DNA from: Sanderia malayensis
Taxonomy: Eukaryota > Cnidaria > Scyphozoa > Semaeostomeae > Pelagiidae
DNA: 64,000 bases
Assembly (NCBI GenBank): GCA_013076295.1
Contig: RQOL01000863.1
Coordinates: forward strand, 2,608,180-2,672,179
Direction: 5' to 3'
Part shown: positions 43,204 to 56,600 of the stretch, piece after piece
Numbering within the stretch: position 1 is the stretch's first letter
How the letters are laid out: each line of letters starts with the position of its first letter
Position numbers and translations under genes: made by a program
The notes under the pieces: model-generated
The model's database searches: none
Told to the model about the DNA's origin: nothing
Seen by the model: only the letters and a program-made list of their open reading frames with translations

Positions 43204-44160
43204 ATGGCTCAGTCAAGCAGAAAGATACAAGAAGGCTTAGGCCATATTAAGGAAGCAGAAAAATACATGAAGACAAGCTTTTTCAAATGGTCTCCAGATT
43301 ACGACAGTGCTGCAGATCAATATAATAAGGCAGCCGTGTGCTTTAAAGTTGCAAAATCATACGAGCAAGCTAAGGATGGATTCAAAAAGACAGCAGAATG
43401 TTTCGAGAAAAATCACCAACTTTATCATGCTGCTAAGGCATTAACAGAAGCTGCAACTATCTGTTCTGAGCAGAAAAACTACGATGAGACAATGGATTTA
43501 ATGGCAAAGGCTTGCTGCTTGTACCGAGAAAATGGTACACCTGATACAGCGTGTAGAAATCTAGTGAGTACTGCAAAAATGATCGAAATAGCTGCTCCTT
43601 TGAAGGCCATACAATTGTTTGAAGAAGCGGCAGAGATTGCAGAAAATGATGAAAAATTCAGAGAGGCTGCTAATCATTTGAATAATGCATCAAGATTGCT
43701 AATCAAGTCGAAAGAATATCTTAAAGCCACAGTCGTTATGAAGAAGCAAATTGAAATATATTGCAAGTTGGAGAACTATGCAATGGCATTCAATATTATT
43801 TTAGGCCAAGCTTTGGTCTACTTAACAGAAGGTGATTTTGTAGCTGCAGAGAACTGTTTCAAGGATTCTTTCGACCATCCAGGATTTAGTTCCTCTGATG
43901 TCGCAGAGGCTCTTGAGCAAATACTTGAAGCATATTCAGCGGGCGATAACAAACTATTAAAGACTGTGACTTCAAAACCAATTGTAAGTTGTCAGGATAT
44001 CGCGATTGCAAGACTTGGTAAAACATTGCAAGCCCCTGATGGTGGGGGTGGGCTTGATGAGTATGGAACTGGTGACAAACAGGATGAAACAGAAGTGCCA
44101 AATGAAAGTCTGAAGAAACTGGAAATCAAAGATGAAGAACTTGATGATGGACTGTGTTAG
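43204..44160 (+). CDS. NAPG: Gamma-soluble NSF attachment protein, intronless
   Basis: A single uninterrupted frame of 318 residues (human NAPG 312) aligns end to end with gamma-SNAP. SNAPs form a superhelix of TPR-like helical pairs that links SNARE complexes to the NSF ATPase. Landmarks are KIQEGLGHIKEAEKYMKTS, FKWSPDYDSAADQYNKAAVC, the block YRENGTPDTACR, EAANHLNNASRLLIKSKEY and the acidic C-terminus ending ELDDGLC, which matches the conserved SNAP C-terminal tail. The context TGTGAAATGGC and full-length homology fix the start. The vertebrate gene has many introns, so the lack of introns here is unusual. No poly(A) tract or direct repeats of a recent retrocopy are evident, and the frame is intact. 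Confidence 0.97.
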   Translation: MAQSSRKIQEGLGHIKEAEKYMKTSFFKWSPDYDSAADQYNKAAVCFKVAKSYEQAKDGFKKTAECFEKNHQLYHAAKALTEAATICSEQKNYDETMDLMAKACCLYRENGTPDTACRNLVSTAKMIEIAAPLKAIQLFEEAAEIAENDEKFREAANHLNNASRLLIKSKEYLKATVVMKKQIEIYCKLENYAMAFNIILGQALVYLTEGDFVAAENCFKDSFDHPGFSSSDVAEALEQILEAYSAGDNKLLKTVTSKPIVSCQDIAIARLGKTLQAPDGGGGLDEYGTGDKQDETEVPNESLKKLEIKDEELDDGLC

Positions 44161-44614
44161 TTGTTAGTCAGAATAACAGATAGATCTTCAACAGTTGAAA
44201 TTTATTGAGTAAACATATTATAACATATAATAGAATATGTAAAACGCATTGGTGTACGTATACAATGACAATAATTTCAATACTGTTATACAGTCAAAAT
44301 GAAATCTCAATTAATGAAATATTGTGACTCTGTTGAATTCTATACATCTGGAATTTGACTGAAAAAATCTACACATCTCAACAAAATGTGAAATTCTCCT
44401 TGCTCTAATGCAAGATTGTAAGTATATGTACACGAAAATATATATGCATGGCTTGGAAAATCTGCCAACAATTATGCGCATGCGCTGTTCGTCCAAAAAT
44501 TTGTATGAAAACATGATCATGTTTGGTGTTGGGTAAATTGGAGCCTGCCCATTACGCGTTAATTCATTCTAGAATTACCATCATTTGAAAGCCATGTTGC
44601 AGCAAACAATTAAT

Positions 44615-47600
44615 TCAAATGTTGTTGTTCGAATCTTTTGCAGTTTTGTACCAATCTTCCAAAGTCTTCTTGCAGAACTTGTAGTGCAGTTTCTTGGCGA
44701 CTGGGATGAGTATGTCTTGAGAGTAGTAATGACGTAATGCCCTGCTTAGCGACTCATACGTCATATTTTCGTTCTTCTTGTATCGACCCCACATGTTAGC
44801 AACGGTTTTCGACTTTAGCAGTCGGAAAATACCGTCTTCTCGAGAAACCCATGTAATGCAGTCATCTTCTTCATCCAGCAATCGAAGCATAAATTGATAA
44901 AGTTGAATGTTCTTCCTGGCTGCTCGGAAAAAACGTAAAATAACATCAATACAGACTTTCTAACAGGCTTCTGCAACATAGTAATACTTCGGGAAGATCA
45001 GCTTCATTCGTAAGTTCACCTCAAATTTTCTTAGAACCATCAAAGTGGCAATTTCAAAGAACATTTCAGAGGATTCCATTTATTAAATTTTTTGTATATT
45101 CAGGGGTGTTTAATAGAAGGGGTGTTTATTCAAAACGCTACGGTGACAGAATAACCATTGATACATCTACCCCCGGGAATGCTTTTTCTCATGCTTTTAA
45201 CTGGATTGCAAACGTTACTTTCACGGGAGGTATAACCAAACAAAATCAAGATTTACCTGAAGCGCGCTTCACGTACTTTCTCTTCTTTCTCTTCACCTTT
45301 TGGGACGACCGCCTTGACCCTGCGACGAAAATAAATCCATACGTAATTCAATGGATTGAGAGAATCATAATGACTTCACCACGAGTGAACTAACACGAAC
45401 AATCGCATTCAGGCAACACAAAACGCCCCCTCTAAGCTCTTATTCTAAAACGACAAAGACAATTTTGTCTTTGATAACACAAGACAAAACCTTGTGTTAT
45501 CAAAACTAAGAACAGGTCCAGAGTTCTGAGAAATAATTCAGTTGTACTGCCATAAACATCCCCGTTTTAATTTCGGTTTTCATTTTCGCTTCCTGATTTA
45601 GCGTTGCCTAATTATGACCCAATTAGTATAATCTTGTCTCCACAATTAATGAGTAAATTTCAAGTATACCTACGTTTGTCAATTCGTTCGGCAGCAGCTG
45701 CCTCCGTCTTCACAATTTCTTCTCGGACAGGGAACACGGACATGTCTGGTTGGTCCACATCTGGGGAGCAAGTTTGCACCAACTCTGAATTGCTCATTGC
45801 TGGGTTGATATTTGAAGATTCGTCTGAAATAGGCTCTAAAAAAGATAAACAATACATAAATAGCGTGAAAATACAAGTAAGATACAGGCATAAGCCAGTA
45901 GAGTATGCTTATGGTCACGGGCGCAAGATAAAAAGTGGGAGGGCAGGGCTAGGTAGAAGAAAAAGGTTCTAACGCTAATGACACAAAAACGCGATGCAAC
46001 GCATTTTAATTACAGTAAACACCAGCATATAAAAACCAGGGAATTAAGAACCTTCCAGGCTGAAAACCCAGCTCAAAACAATAGAAGAGACAATAGGCTA
46101 TTCTATTTGAACAACAGGCTGGATGCAGAATTCACAGGGTCTTATATACGGTGTTTACTGTATCATAGCTTCATTCATTCAAGATGAAGACCGAAAAATG
46201 TACGACCGAAAGCAGTCCAACCCCGCTTAAACTCAAATTAACCATTAACTCAACAGCAACAACAACAATAATGGTAACGCGATAGATTTGCTGGCCGTTG
46301 TAAATCGATTCTCAAGCCTCATTGATAAAGAAAGAAGCACAGATCAAGCGAAAACAAAGATGACAGGGCAGACACAAAAGGAGTATGATGAACTATCGAA
46401 TTTCCATATCAACCCATTACCAGTGGCAATTGACTTCCTTCTTCAAATTCAACTTCCACAATGGGCAAAAAGTGTATTTCAATACGGCAAACTGGTTTTA
46501 GAGTTGGTTTTAGAGAAAGTATAACATTCTCATAAGTAGCGAAAGAGTGCAGTGTATTAAACATCGGGAAATGACGTTTATAGAGGCAGGGAAAAACATT
46601 TTTAGCCACTCTGTTCATGATGATAACTTCCACTTTCGAAACCTTGTTGTTTTGTAGATTTGTTATGTATAATTCAAGGCCATGATCGAAATGCAATGTT
46701 AAAAGCCTTTTAAAATATAGCAAAACAAGTGCTAATGACGAATATAATGTTTGTTATGAACATCACTGTTTCAAGACGAATACATATAGCAGCTACATAC
46801 GACAAAATATAGGCATCAGATAACAGTTGTAGAAATAGAATGAAGAATGAAATATCAGCTTTTTTCGATTATATCATAAAATATTTACCTGATTTAACCC
46901 AAGCGATTTCTTTGTTGTTGAATTTGTTTTTCTCTTCAAGAATCGCTTTAAGGATGTTGCTGGAGTTCTCTTCGGCACACAACTTGCTGTTCTGACTGTT
47001 GAGAGCAGACACAACTTCTGCGCGGGACAAAAAGAAGTATGTTAGAACTCACGTACTGCACATGCGCAGATAGCTCCAGCTTTAGAAGAGGAACTTTGAT
47101 GTCATGGAAATAAGGACGCCCTGAATGAAAGCATTTCTTGAAGCTCCAAAAGCGATTCAAAAACAGGCCCAGAAACAAAAATGTCGCTTCGATTAAATCA
47201 GGATGTTTTAATATTTTTGTGATTTTTATTTGCTGGACGAAATAAATATTATATATTCCAGAACAGAACAAAGGTTGAAATAAAGTATTGAGAACGCACG
47301 ATATTTGATACTGTATATAACTATGGTGACACAAGTGACTTCACACACGACTGCAGATAAATCGGATGAGACAAGACAGACATATGTAAGATACTGCTAG
47401 GCCAACGCCCCAAAATAGAGTTACAAGAAGACTGCGTTAACCCTTGTGGCATGGATGAATATGTGAGGTCACAATACGTTAAAGCGGGTAATTGTGACGA
47501 ACGAAAAGTACACCATTGTTAAATCCCGTTTCAGCTTAATCAGTACTCGCATGGCTGGTTTCTTTTGTTATTTTGATGAAAATATTCCAGCCTGTGCAGT

Positions 47601-49037
47601 TTCAGTTTTCTAAGAAAACGGAACGGGTGCCCATGTTGATCAAAGCCTTGGTCAACAATGTTTAGCAGTGCACTGGTCAAACGCATTTAACATTTCACAA
47701 AGCAAAGCTGAACATCGCTAGAAACAGTATTTTGTTCACAACAAATGTGCAGTGAATGATCAAAAGAAACAAACTGTGCAAATGCTTTTATTACAGATAT
47801 TCTTGAATCGTGGAAGGTAGCATTTAGAGTTGCATGTTGTTATTGAAAGTGATACCTTATCTTATCTTATCTTGGAACTGGAGGAGTTACAAGCAGTTCA
47901 TTAAACCCCTTGTTAAATATGCTCCCAGAGCTTCTTTGAAAAATTGTGGAGTCCCCTTTGATGGGGGCGTTCTGAAAAGTGAACCCCAATTTGAGGTTGG
48001 AAACCATAACCAAAACTGTTCGCGTTTACATTTCTAATTATGCAAAGCTCGCTCCTTGCATAATTAGAAACATTTACGAAAGAACAAAAACATAAACAAT
48101 TACTCGCTTTCCACGTCTTTTTTTATCAGAAATCCAGCTCGGGCTCTTGTACTAAAAGTTTCTTAATTTCTAACCAGTTTATTTATTGCATGTAAAGTTT
48201 ATAACACACCACAACATATATACTTTATGAGTCGCTATGGTTGAAAATATAACCAATTTCTCATTATCGTCCATGGTGGACTATTCAAATAAAGAAAAAC
48301 TGAGTTCTTGTGTGTATTCTCAACGTTGTTTTGATATTTCTCAACGATTTTGATTTAGTCCCACAAGTATCTTAAATTTCCGACGTTTACAGTACCAGGT
48401 ATCTTATAAAAATAAAAAGGTTCCTTATCAAGAAAATGTGTTCATTAGTGTTGATTTAAACTGGTTCCAAAGGTTGGTGGCTTCAAACAAGAAGGCGACC
48501 AAATTGAAATGTTGTTTTGCCCACATGAAACTCTTGCATGCAGCTATGTACATATAGTTGCCAACGTGGTTGGCAAATGTTAATAGCATCGATAAAAACA
48601 TAATAGTGTAGTAACATACCTAGTTGGATGGGAGGCAGGGTCTTCGTGCTGTATGGGTCAAACGAGTCAAACAGATCCAACTCCATATCGTCAAGCTCGA
48701 ATGCTGGCAGATAACTTGTCTTGGGGTAGAAAACAGAGTCGAGGTCATCGGATAGAAAACACTCATCGTCATCAGTGTCGAAGAGGGAGCCATTCTCTGG
48801 CGAACTGCTCAGACTGGAATCAAATTGTTCTGTCCAATGGTTGTTGTTGATATCATAGATGGAGGTGTATGAACTGCAACGGGAACTGCTTCTCACCTTG
48901 TCCCTGGCAGACTCAGATTCATTCTCGGAAAATATCGAGATGTCAGAGCTGGTGGATGGATTATTGTTGATCAACTGGTCCATGCTATCTGTCACGGATG
49001 TGAATATATTCCAGTCTGGTGCAGTAGTGAAAAACAT
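44615..49037 (-). CDS. ETS-domain transcription factor
   Basis: Five exons join in frame: 48620-49037, 46889-47017, 45670-45835, 45257-45312 and 44615-44919, giving 357 residues. The N-terminal 139 residues are Ser/Asp/Glu-rich and acidic (SLFDTDDDECFLSDDLDS), like an activation domain. A basic linker (SSQKVKRKKRKYVKRAS) precedes the C-terminal ETS domain: IQLYQFMLRLLD, WVSREDGIFRLL, VANMWGRYKKNENMTYESLS, RALRHYYSQDIL and KKLHYKF. The recognition helix RALRHYY is intact and contacts GGA(A/T). IQLYQF and KKLHYKF recall the Spi/PU.1 group, while MTYE..SRALRHYY recalls TEL, so the subfamily is unsettled. The exon 4 acceptor at 45313 is chosen for frame; a stronger-looking CAG 8 bases upstream would shift frame. 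Confidence 0.87.
45470..45504. repeat. 14-bp perfect inverted repeat
   Basis: TTTGATAACACAAG and its complement are separated by 7 bases inside an intron of the ETS gene, next to a second small inverted repeat at 45453-45471. Function unknown. Confidence 0.6.
46073..46165. repeat. Dispersed repeat, copy 1 of a three-copy family
   Basis: A stretch starting AAAACAATAGAAG, with a CTGGATGCAGAATTC middle and a GGTGTTTACTGTAT end, recurs in diverged form at 55104-55203 and 60544-60640, all in the same orientation. No TIR or coding frame was identified. This copy is in an ETS gene intron. Confidence 0.6.
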
Positions 49038-52000
49038 CTTCTTTGGAAAACTCGGACCAGACTAGCCAAATATCTCTGCCTTTTTGACAAATCTATGGAA
49101 ATTCTGCCAAGCTCTCGTATATTCCAGCTAAAAGTTCTTCTATTTGCACAACTTGACTTATATTTGAATCTCTTTCTAACAGGAACAGGTTACTTTAAAC
49201 AACAGATTGATACGTCTCCTTCAAAACAGCAAACCAACGTTGCACATGCAGCGATGTAAATTACTCTTAATATAAACACAAGTATCGTATGAAATATCGT
49301 GCGAAATATTGAACTACTCTTTACAAGACGATGAATTGAGCAAAAACTGTACATCACAGCCTTAAATAGGAAATGGCATCCTCACAAAATAAAGGATCAA
49401 TTGTCATCGAGCTAAAACAATACGAACATTTCGTATCAGAGCTTCAGAGATGATTGACATGTCCGGATAATGAAATGGTATGCGGAACACTTTTGCAGGT
49501 GAAGTGAAGTTGCCGTGCTATCAACCAAAACGAGGTATAGTTGATCAACAACAAGTGAATTTGGGGCAAGCAGAACTGAATATTTGCAATCAGCTACATA
49601 ACATGTTATCTTTGATACCAGAGTATTACGTGTTATTATTCCCATCATGTTGTGCAACTTTCTAATCTTTTTATGGATAGTTCTAAGGCCTTGTAATTTA
49701 GAATGTCAATTTTAGTCTACGAAGGTTAAGCTTCGAATAACATTGGAATGGAATGTAGAAAGTTTCATGTTCAAAAGTGAAATTCAAGTATCTAATCATT
49801 GCAACAAATTTTCATTTCGTTTTCACCTATTTTGGTAATTACTGGGAGCCTCAGAAATGATACAGAATATCTCGAAACCAATATAGTTTCTGACAAATCA
49901 ATAATTCATCCATAATCAAACAGCAAATCTTCAATGGTGAAGAAGAAATAATGACTGCAAAAATCGAATTTATTTCCTCACGAAGAACCATATTCCTAGC
50001 TTATAATCGAGCCTTGAACATTTTGGAAATCATTGCCACCCCACCCCTCAATAGTCGCCCGGGGCCTGAATATTATATTACAGCAATCCTGTCCTGTTAT
50101 ACATAATCCTTGTGGTCTGACAACCTAGAAATCGTGTTTAGTCTCATAACTTAAGTTCGCAAATTTTTGAGTAATGCAATATCTCTTGATGGGCTTTGGG
50201 TGAAAGTTGATCCACGGAAAGAAATCGCAGCCCAGCAGCACTGCGAATCGAAGCAAATCTGTTCCGATGCTCCATTTAGATGCATTACGTAATTTGAAAA
50301 ACATAGGAGTTTCGAGACAATGCGTATGAGTAGAGTATAATTCTTCGAGCGAGCGTGCAGCAAAACAGGGCTCAAAAAACCTTAAAACAAAACATTGACA
50401 CAGAGCCATTCAACTTGTATACAAAACATCGATTGAAAGTGCCCACCCAAGCATACATTGAACACAAAGAAGACAAGAGGGCTCACGCACATAACAAAAT
50501 GCTCGCACAATTTTCAAACAGGAGTATCTTGAAAGTCACTAGCGAACTCAGTAATCAAAGTAGATATATATATATCTAATATCAAGCAATAAATATTTCG
50601 CCCCATTATCACCTAGAACACATTCATGTATATGTACCCACAGTAAACTCTTTCCAATGCGGACACAATTTGGAACTGGTGACCGTGTCCACATGAGCAG
50701 AGAATTAGCCAATCAGTTACCCGCGTTCCAAGTAAGGAATGTCTGAATGACAAACATTTCTCGAAAACATCATGTATTCAAATGAAAACTCGTGAAAAAT
50801 ATATATAAAGAAGTCATGCCTAATTGCTTCAAATTTTGCATCATTGGCCTGGGCTACTTCCCAGTATTTGATGGAGGGGAATTTATTAAGGGTAGCCAAA
50901 GGCGACTGCAAAAGCTAAAAACAAATAAATCGAAAACTATTGCAAAGGTCTATGGTAGTTATGGTGGTATATGCAAAGCAATTCTAAAGCAGGAGATATT
51001 TGCTTCTTTCTGTAGGTTTCGAGAAAGAGGGACGTGAAACGCATCTTCAGGATAATAAAATGCCTTCTTCAAAGGTACTAAGGTCGATTTCAAAGGCATT
51101 AATGCATTCTTGTAAGTAGAATAACAACAATCAGATGCTAAGCATCTTAAACAACAATCGTTTTGACAATAACGTGAACAAATGAATGCCGAGACAATAA
51201 ATGCCAAGTGCGTTGTGTATTTTCTGAATATAAACATCTAAAGATTCTATTGCAGTGCCTTGAACAACAAACCAGGATTCTACTGCAAAAATGTGTCTCG
51301 AAATAACAACACTCATGTAACCAACAGAACGTGCAGCTCTTGCACGAAGCAGAATAAACCAGGTCACACGAAGAATAGCATTTGACTTATCCCCCCGTTG
51401 CTTCAGCACAATACACGGTAGGGAGAATCTTTGGAGAATGCCTTGCAATGACTCAGCATTACCGTAAATCGTCAGCTCCAAGGCTTCAAGGCTGTTATGT
51501 ACAGTAGATTGACTAATCAAAATGCATAAGTATTGCAAATACCCTGTTGAAATTGGTCCAAACTGTATTTACAAACCCCACTGCTTCACACGAGACGGCA
51601 ATTGGCGACATAAACGTCTTGATAAGGCATAGTTCACTTGAATAAACAAGCTATGCCGTAAACAGAAGCATGAAAGCAAAATAACCATTCAATGCATATC
51701 ACTATGTACATATGTATATATCTATTCAGAGGGTCAACAGTTGTGAACGGGCATATTTAATTTATTTTTCTCTTTCAAGGGTTGCTTTATGTTCATATCA
51801 TACGAGCCTCGTGAGCTAAGGAAAGCGCTATATATGTATTTATGTATGTATGGGGTTGATTGTAAAAGAAGATGAAGCACATTTTGCGTTGTGAAACAAC
51901 TTGCTTGCGAAAGACACTGTTTGAAACAGTGCATGAATGGATGATATGGTCTTACCGAGTGCCGACGTATGTGATAGAACTAGATCGTTTTTTGACAGTG

Positions 52001-53676
52001 CTGGGCTAAGACCGCGACGGCCTTTTTATATGTCTTAGTTGTGGGGGGTTAACCTTGCTGTTTTTGGGGCTATTTCCAGGCTGTTTAGCGGCTGTAGTTG
52101 AACCATTGAAACTCAGTGATATGGGCATTGTTTTTGTGAAGCTATCTGTTGAAAAGAAGAATTAAAAAACACTTATTGCTAGCTAAATGTGTGGACATAT
52201 ATCTGTAAAATGATAAAGACATCAAGATGGTAAGGACATCAAAATACAGAACGATTGGGGTGAGGTCGCGCTGCCAACAGGGGAAGGGGTATAGAGGTTC
52301 ACCTGGTCCACATCCGATCGAGTACCTTCTTTCAATTTTGGAATTCAATGCAAATAAAAGAGGTTGAGACTATTAGCTCAGCTCATATTATGAAACATAA
52401 AAGAAAGAAATATTTTGGGGAACGTGCCCGATCTTGCAAAATACAAGAGCAGGCAGGTTTTCTTTGCTATTCCGAAAACGACGTCTATAATTGTCAATGT
52501 CCGGGAATAAAGAATGTACCGAGAAGAATATTTCACTGCTTTTTAATTTCAACATTCTGAACACCTTTCTTTTTATGCTAATAATGTTTATTAGAAAACG
52601 GAAATTTAAAATTGCCCAATTTAAGAATAACAGTGAAGAACTTTAAGAATGGGGAACAATTCCAGCATCTTTTTGAAATTAAAACTGTGCATAAGGACTA
52701 TGATATCCTTAATAGCAGTTAGGTAAACAGTTAAAACTTGATAAGAACGTGCATGTTTTTCAATATTCGATAAAAGGTATTCAGCTAAGAGGGTAACAAG
52801 GGCTAGTGCGGCTTGTAATTGGTAAGCACATCATGAAAGCATGGGGCTATAAATTTCTCTTCCTAATTTAAGAAATAACTGAAAAATCAGCTTTTAGAAA
52901 CGTTAAAGCTTCAATAGGTGTATGGGAGGGGTAGATAAGTGTAAAAAGTGCTTTGTAACTGACCCGTGGAGCTTATAGCCTTTGCTGATGGCCAGTGTAA
53001 CTCAGTATCATTAATCGTTGTGCTGTTTTTACTTTCAGCAATGAATCCACTTTTCTTTGAGCATTCTTTAAGGATGTTAGGGGATCTTGAATCCTTGTAT
53101 ACGACCGGGGATATGTTCAGGTTCAAATTCAAGGTGACAAGGCCTGTGATTCAAAAGAAAAGTTCCATAAACCATAGAGAATGTTGTATAATTCGAGAGA
53201 AATGTACATTGGTAGGATGAGATTCAAGTTGCAAGCTGCAAAACGCAAAACGCAAGTTAGCATTTGCAAGTAGCTTGAAACAAGCTGTAAGCTTAAAACT
53301 AAGATGTAGGGGTTTAAATAGAGCAAAGAAGGAGGCTTGAGGAAGAATATTGCCATTGAACACATTTTTGCTTCTTAATTTCTAGGCTGCCACCTCCCTA
53401 GTGTGTTGGCCTTCGATCTGAGTGGGACAGTGACCTTAAACAAAAGTGGGGTGGGTTTCTGTTGTTTTGGCCTTCGATCTGAGTGGAACAGCAATCTTAA
53501 ACAAAAGTGGGGTGGGTTTTCTATTGTTATTGAAGGACTAGCATGGAGGACTTTGTGTTAGCAGTTTGATACCATTCTCGAATGAGCTCAGGTCACTTCT
53601 ATGCACAAACATATCAACAACGGAGCTGGCAGAGTATTTACAGGAAGTGTAAAGAACGTGTAATGTAAGCTGCGTG
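49038..53676. other. Intergenic stretch, no gene supported
   Basis: 4.6 kb without recognisable exons. The longest frame is 135 codons on the minus strand (51131-51538), open but with no domain, no splice partners and unremarkable composition. A 61-bp tandem duplication sits at 53408-53529. The left end should contain the ETS gene promoter, the right end the 3' UTR of the carboxypeptidase gene. Confidence 0.5.
53408..53529. repeat. 61-bp tandem duplication
   Basis: Two adjacent copies begin GGCCTTCGATCTGAGTGG at 53408 and 53469 and share a few mismatches. It lies just past the 3' end of the carboxypeptidase gene. Confidence 0.8.
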
Positions 53677-56600
53677 TTAGAAGGAATTTGGCATCTTGTT
53701 ACCTTGACTCTGTAGATCGCCCATCGTATTTGACCTGGCAAACTCAAAGCCATGCCTCTGGCTATCGGTGGTGATGCTAGCATTGCCCGGTTTAGCGATT
53801 ACATCTCGTTTGGCACTCATCAATGACTGCTTTCGAAGTATTTCTTGCATTCTGTCTCTTTCGCCTCGCAAGTCAATACACCGCTGAAATGATTCCGTTT
53901 TATCAAAGTCCCGTAGTCCGTGGAAGCTACCAGCTTTAAAGCAGCCTTTTGTCTCGTATTGTTGCTGCGTAGGCTTGCTCAGTACGAAGCTGCGCTCCTT
54001 CTCGACAAACCTCTCAATGTCACGTCTCGACATTTCATCCGAAGAAAATAGACTCCGCAACTTTTTCAACTCGTCACTACTGCTACAAGTGCCTGCCTTC
54101 GGTCGGTACTCTGAACTTGGTTTTGTTTTTAGATGTTCGGTTTCTTTGTTCATAAGTTCACTGTAATGCGGGTTGCTCCTCTGAAAATGTAATAGAGCGT
54201 TTATTAACGAATGTAACAACTCAGAAAACAATGTGAGCTACACATATACAGTGCATTGGCAAAGCTAGTGAACGTCGCCTGATAAACTCACCTTGGAACT
54301 GTCTTCTGGAGCAGCATAGTCTAACAACGTGCTATCAAAGAAAATCAACCATCAATATGACTTCGACATACAATAGTGGACAAATGCCTGGGACACTTTC
54401 GCAAACATTGCGAATGTTGCAAGCATCCTTCATCCCCCTCCTTCCCCAAACAATGTTGGCTCTAGAGACAGTCTTGTGCAATATCGACAAAATTCTTTTT
54501 GCGCGATGACCACAGGGGCATGATTGAGAGAACAGCATTGCCATCATGGGGTGGGTGGGGGGTCGAATGAATCCCACGAATAAAGACGTTTACGAGTTGG
54601 TTACAAAGGACTTTTGCCCACTATCGTAGCTATAGACACCTGGACTAATGGTACCAATGTCTCTCATCGACTCCGTCTCTACAACCACCTCTAATTCTTG
54701 AAAATTAAAAGCAATAGATTAACAACAGAAATCAGTCTACAATTTTACGATATTCCATACCTTTTCTTTCCAAGAGCCTGCATCTTTCTCTTAAGCAGAG
54801 CTTCAATTTCGTCTTTGCTTAAACGTGGATTGTTTGGCGAGTTGGCTGGTTGGGTGTCCGTGAAGCTCCCCTGACTGTCATTGGCACGATGCTTAGCCTC
54901 TTGCGACTGTTGATAGCGGTGATATCGATTGAATATCTCATCCTTCAAAGAGAAATGCAAAGCTATAGCAGCACCATACATTAAATATCTATATGTATTA
55001 ACAGACTGTGGTCTGAAACCTGTAAGAACAAAGTAACAAGCTACGGCAAAGCCCGAATATAAGAGCCAATAGATCAAGCACATCTGGGATAATATTCCTG
55101 TTAAAACAATAGAAAAAACAATAGCGTATTGTTTTTTCTTTAACAATAGCGTACAATACACCGGATGCGAAATGTGCAGATTCGTTTCAGCGAGCTCTTA
55201 CAGCCAAAACTTCAAGACTGGGTTATATGTATTAGATACATCGAATTTTTCTCTTAATCTTGCATAAAAGCAGGATTGAAACTCGATTAAACAAATCAAC
55301 GGATTTCCTTGACTTCAAATGCTTCACATATCATAACATACCTGTCTAATTGTAGTAAATTAGAGCATAGCATGTTAAAGTATAGGACATTAAAAGTATA
55401 GTATATAGATACCTGTCTATTAGAAGCAGGAGTTTCTTTCCCGTAAAAGATCCCCATATCATCCTCAAAATTATTCTCTTTCTTCTTCAACTGTGGAAGT
55501 CTTCTGAGCTGGCTCATCTCCGAGGAAGAGGTGGTCTGTTGTTGGTACTGCTGTTGCTGCTGGCTTGCTTGTCCGCTGGAGGACTTTTGGATGTCAAAAT
55601 GATTGTTAACTCGTCCTGTTTGCCTCTCTTCTAATAAAATAAAGGCATTTTAAAAATATTGTGCAGGTGGAAACTTGGTGCAAGCTAAATGCTTCCACAA
55701 AAAGTCAACAGTTCAAAGTCTTTAGTTGTTTGCAAAGGATCACAAAAGCTGCAGTGTACACTGTATCACAAAAGCTTCAGTGCCACCCATAGTCCCTCCC
55801 ACCTCCAGTGCACGAAGAATGCTTCTGGAGGTGGGAGGGACTATGGGTGACATTGAGCTATAATATACCATGCAAGCTAAATGGAATGCACATTTAAAGG
55901 AAGAGTAAGCAGTAAGTTTTAATCAAAGCTATACGTGAATAGATAATCAGCCACACCTCTGTTGATGATAAACTGTTGTTTCTTGGCTGTGTTGAGGCGT
56001 TTTTCTTGTAGCGATTCGGAATATTCCGATCCAGCGCCTGTTTCGTTTTCATTCACTGAAAACAGTTCGTAATCATCGGTTTGGTTGAGTCCACGTCTCT
56101 TGTTCGTCTTAACAAAAAAGGAGGGAAAAACTGGTTCAATAAACAGAACATCCAATCATGAATACCAAACCATATACATTAGCCATTAAAAACATACATG
56201 AACATGAACATATGAGCATGAACATAAAAATATCAAAACATTTTAAACAATTTTTCAGAATTCCGTCGAGACAGATTGCCCGGGATCCGAGCCTCCCTTT
56301 AGAAGGGAGGCTCGCAAAATGTTCATCATTTAACTCAAGTGTACGTCATTTGAAACGCAAATCGTTATCACAGTTTAGCAAAATTTCATGTTTTATAAAG
56401 ATATAGCCAGTCGTGACAAATATTTGTCTTGCTCGAAATTTAGTTAAAGAAAACTTCGTCAAGATATTTGTCAAAAATCTTCTCACGATGAAATATTTTG
56501 TGGACACTGTACAAAGGCGATTTTATTGTTCTATTGTTAATAAATTTTGATCTTGTGGCGTATAGTATAGTTATCCTCTATGAAAGTTATCCGTCCTTTC

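Noticed and set aside
54600..54712. A pleasing minus-strand frame ([13 protein letters not shown]..) as an extra carboxypeptidase exon
   Set aside because: It does not keep phase with either neighbouring exon, and its end overlaps the TIR of the MITE at 54376-54621. The direct junction 54761 to 54331 is in frame.
55021..55161. Hydrophobic N-terminal extension of the frame at 54745-55161 as a membrane protein
   Set aside because: The hydrophobic part is intron upstream of the acceptor at 54943; the exon starts [10 protein letters not shown] in phase with the previous exon.
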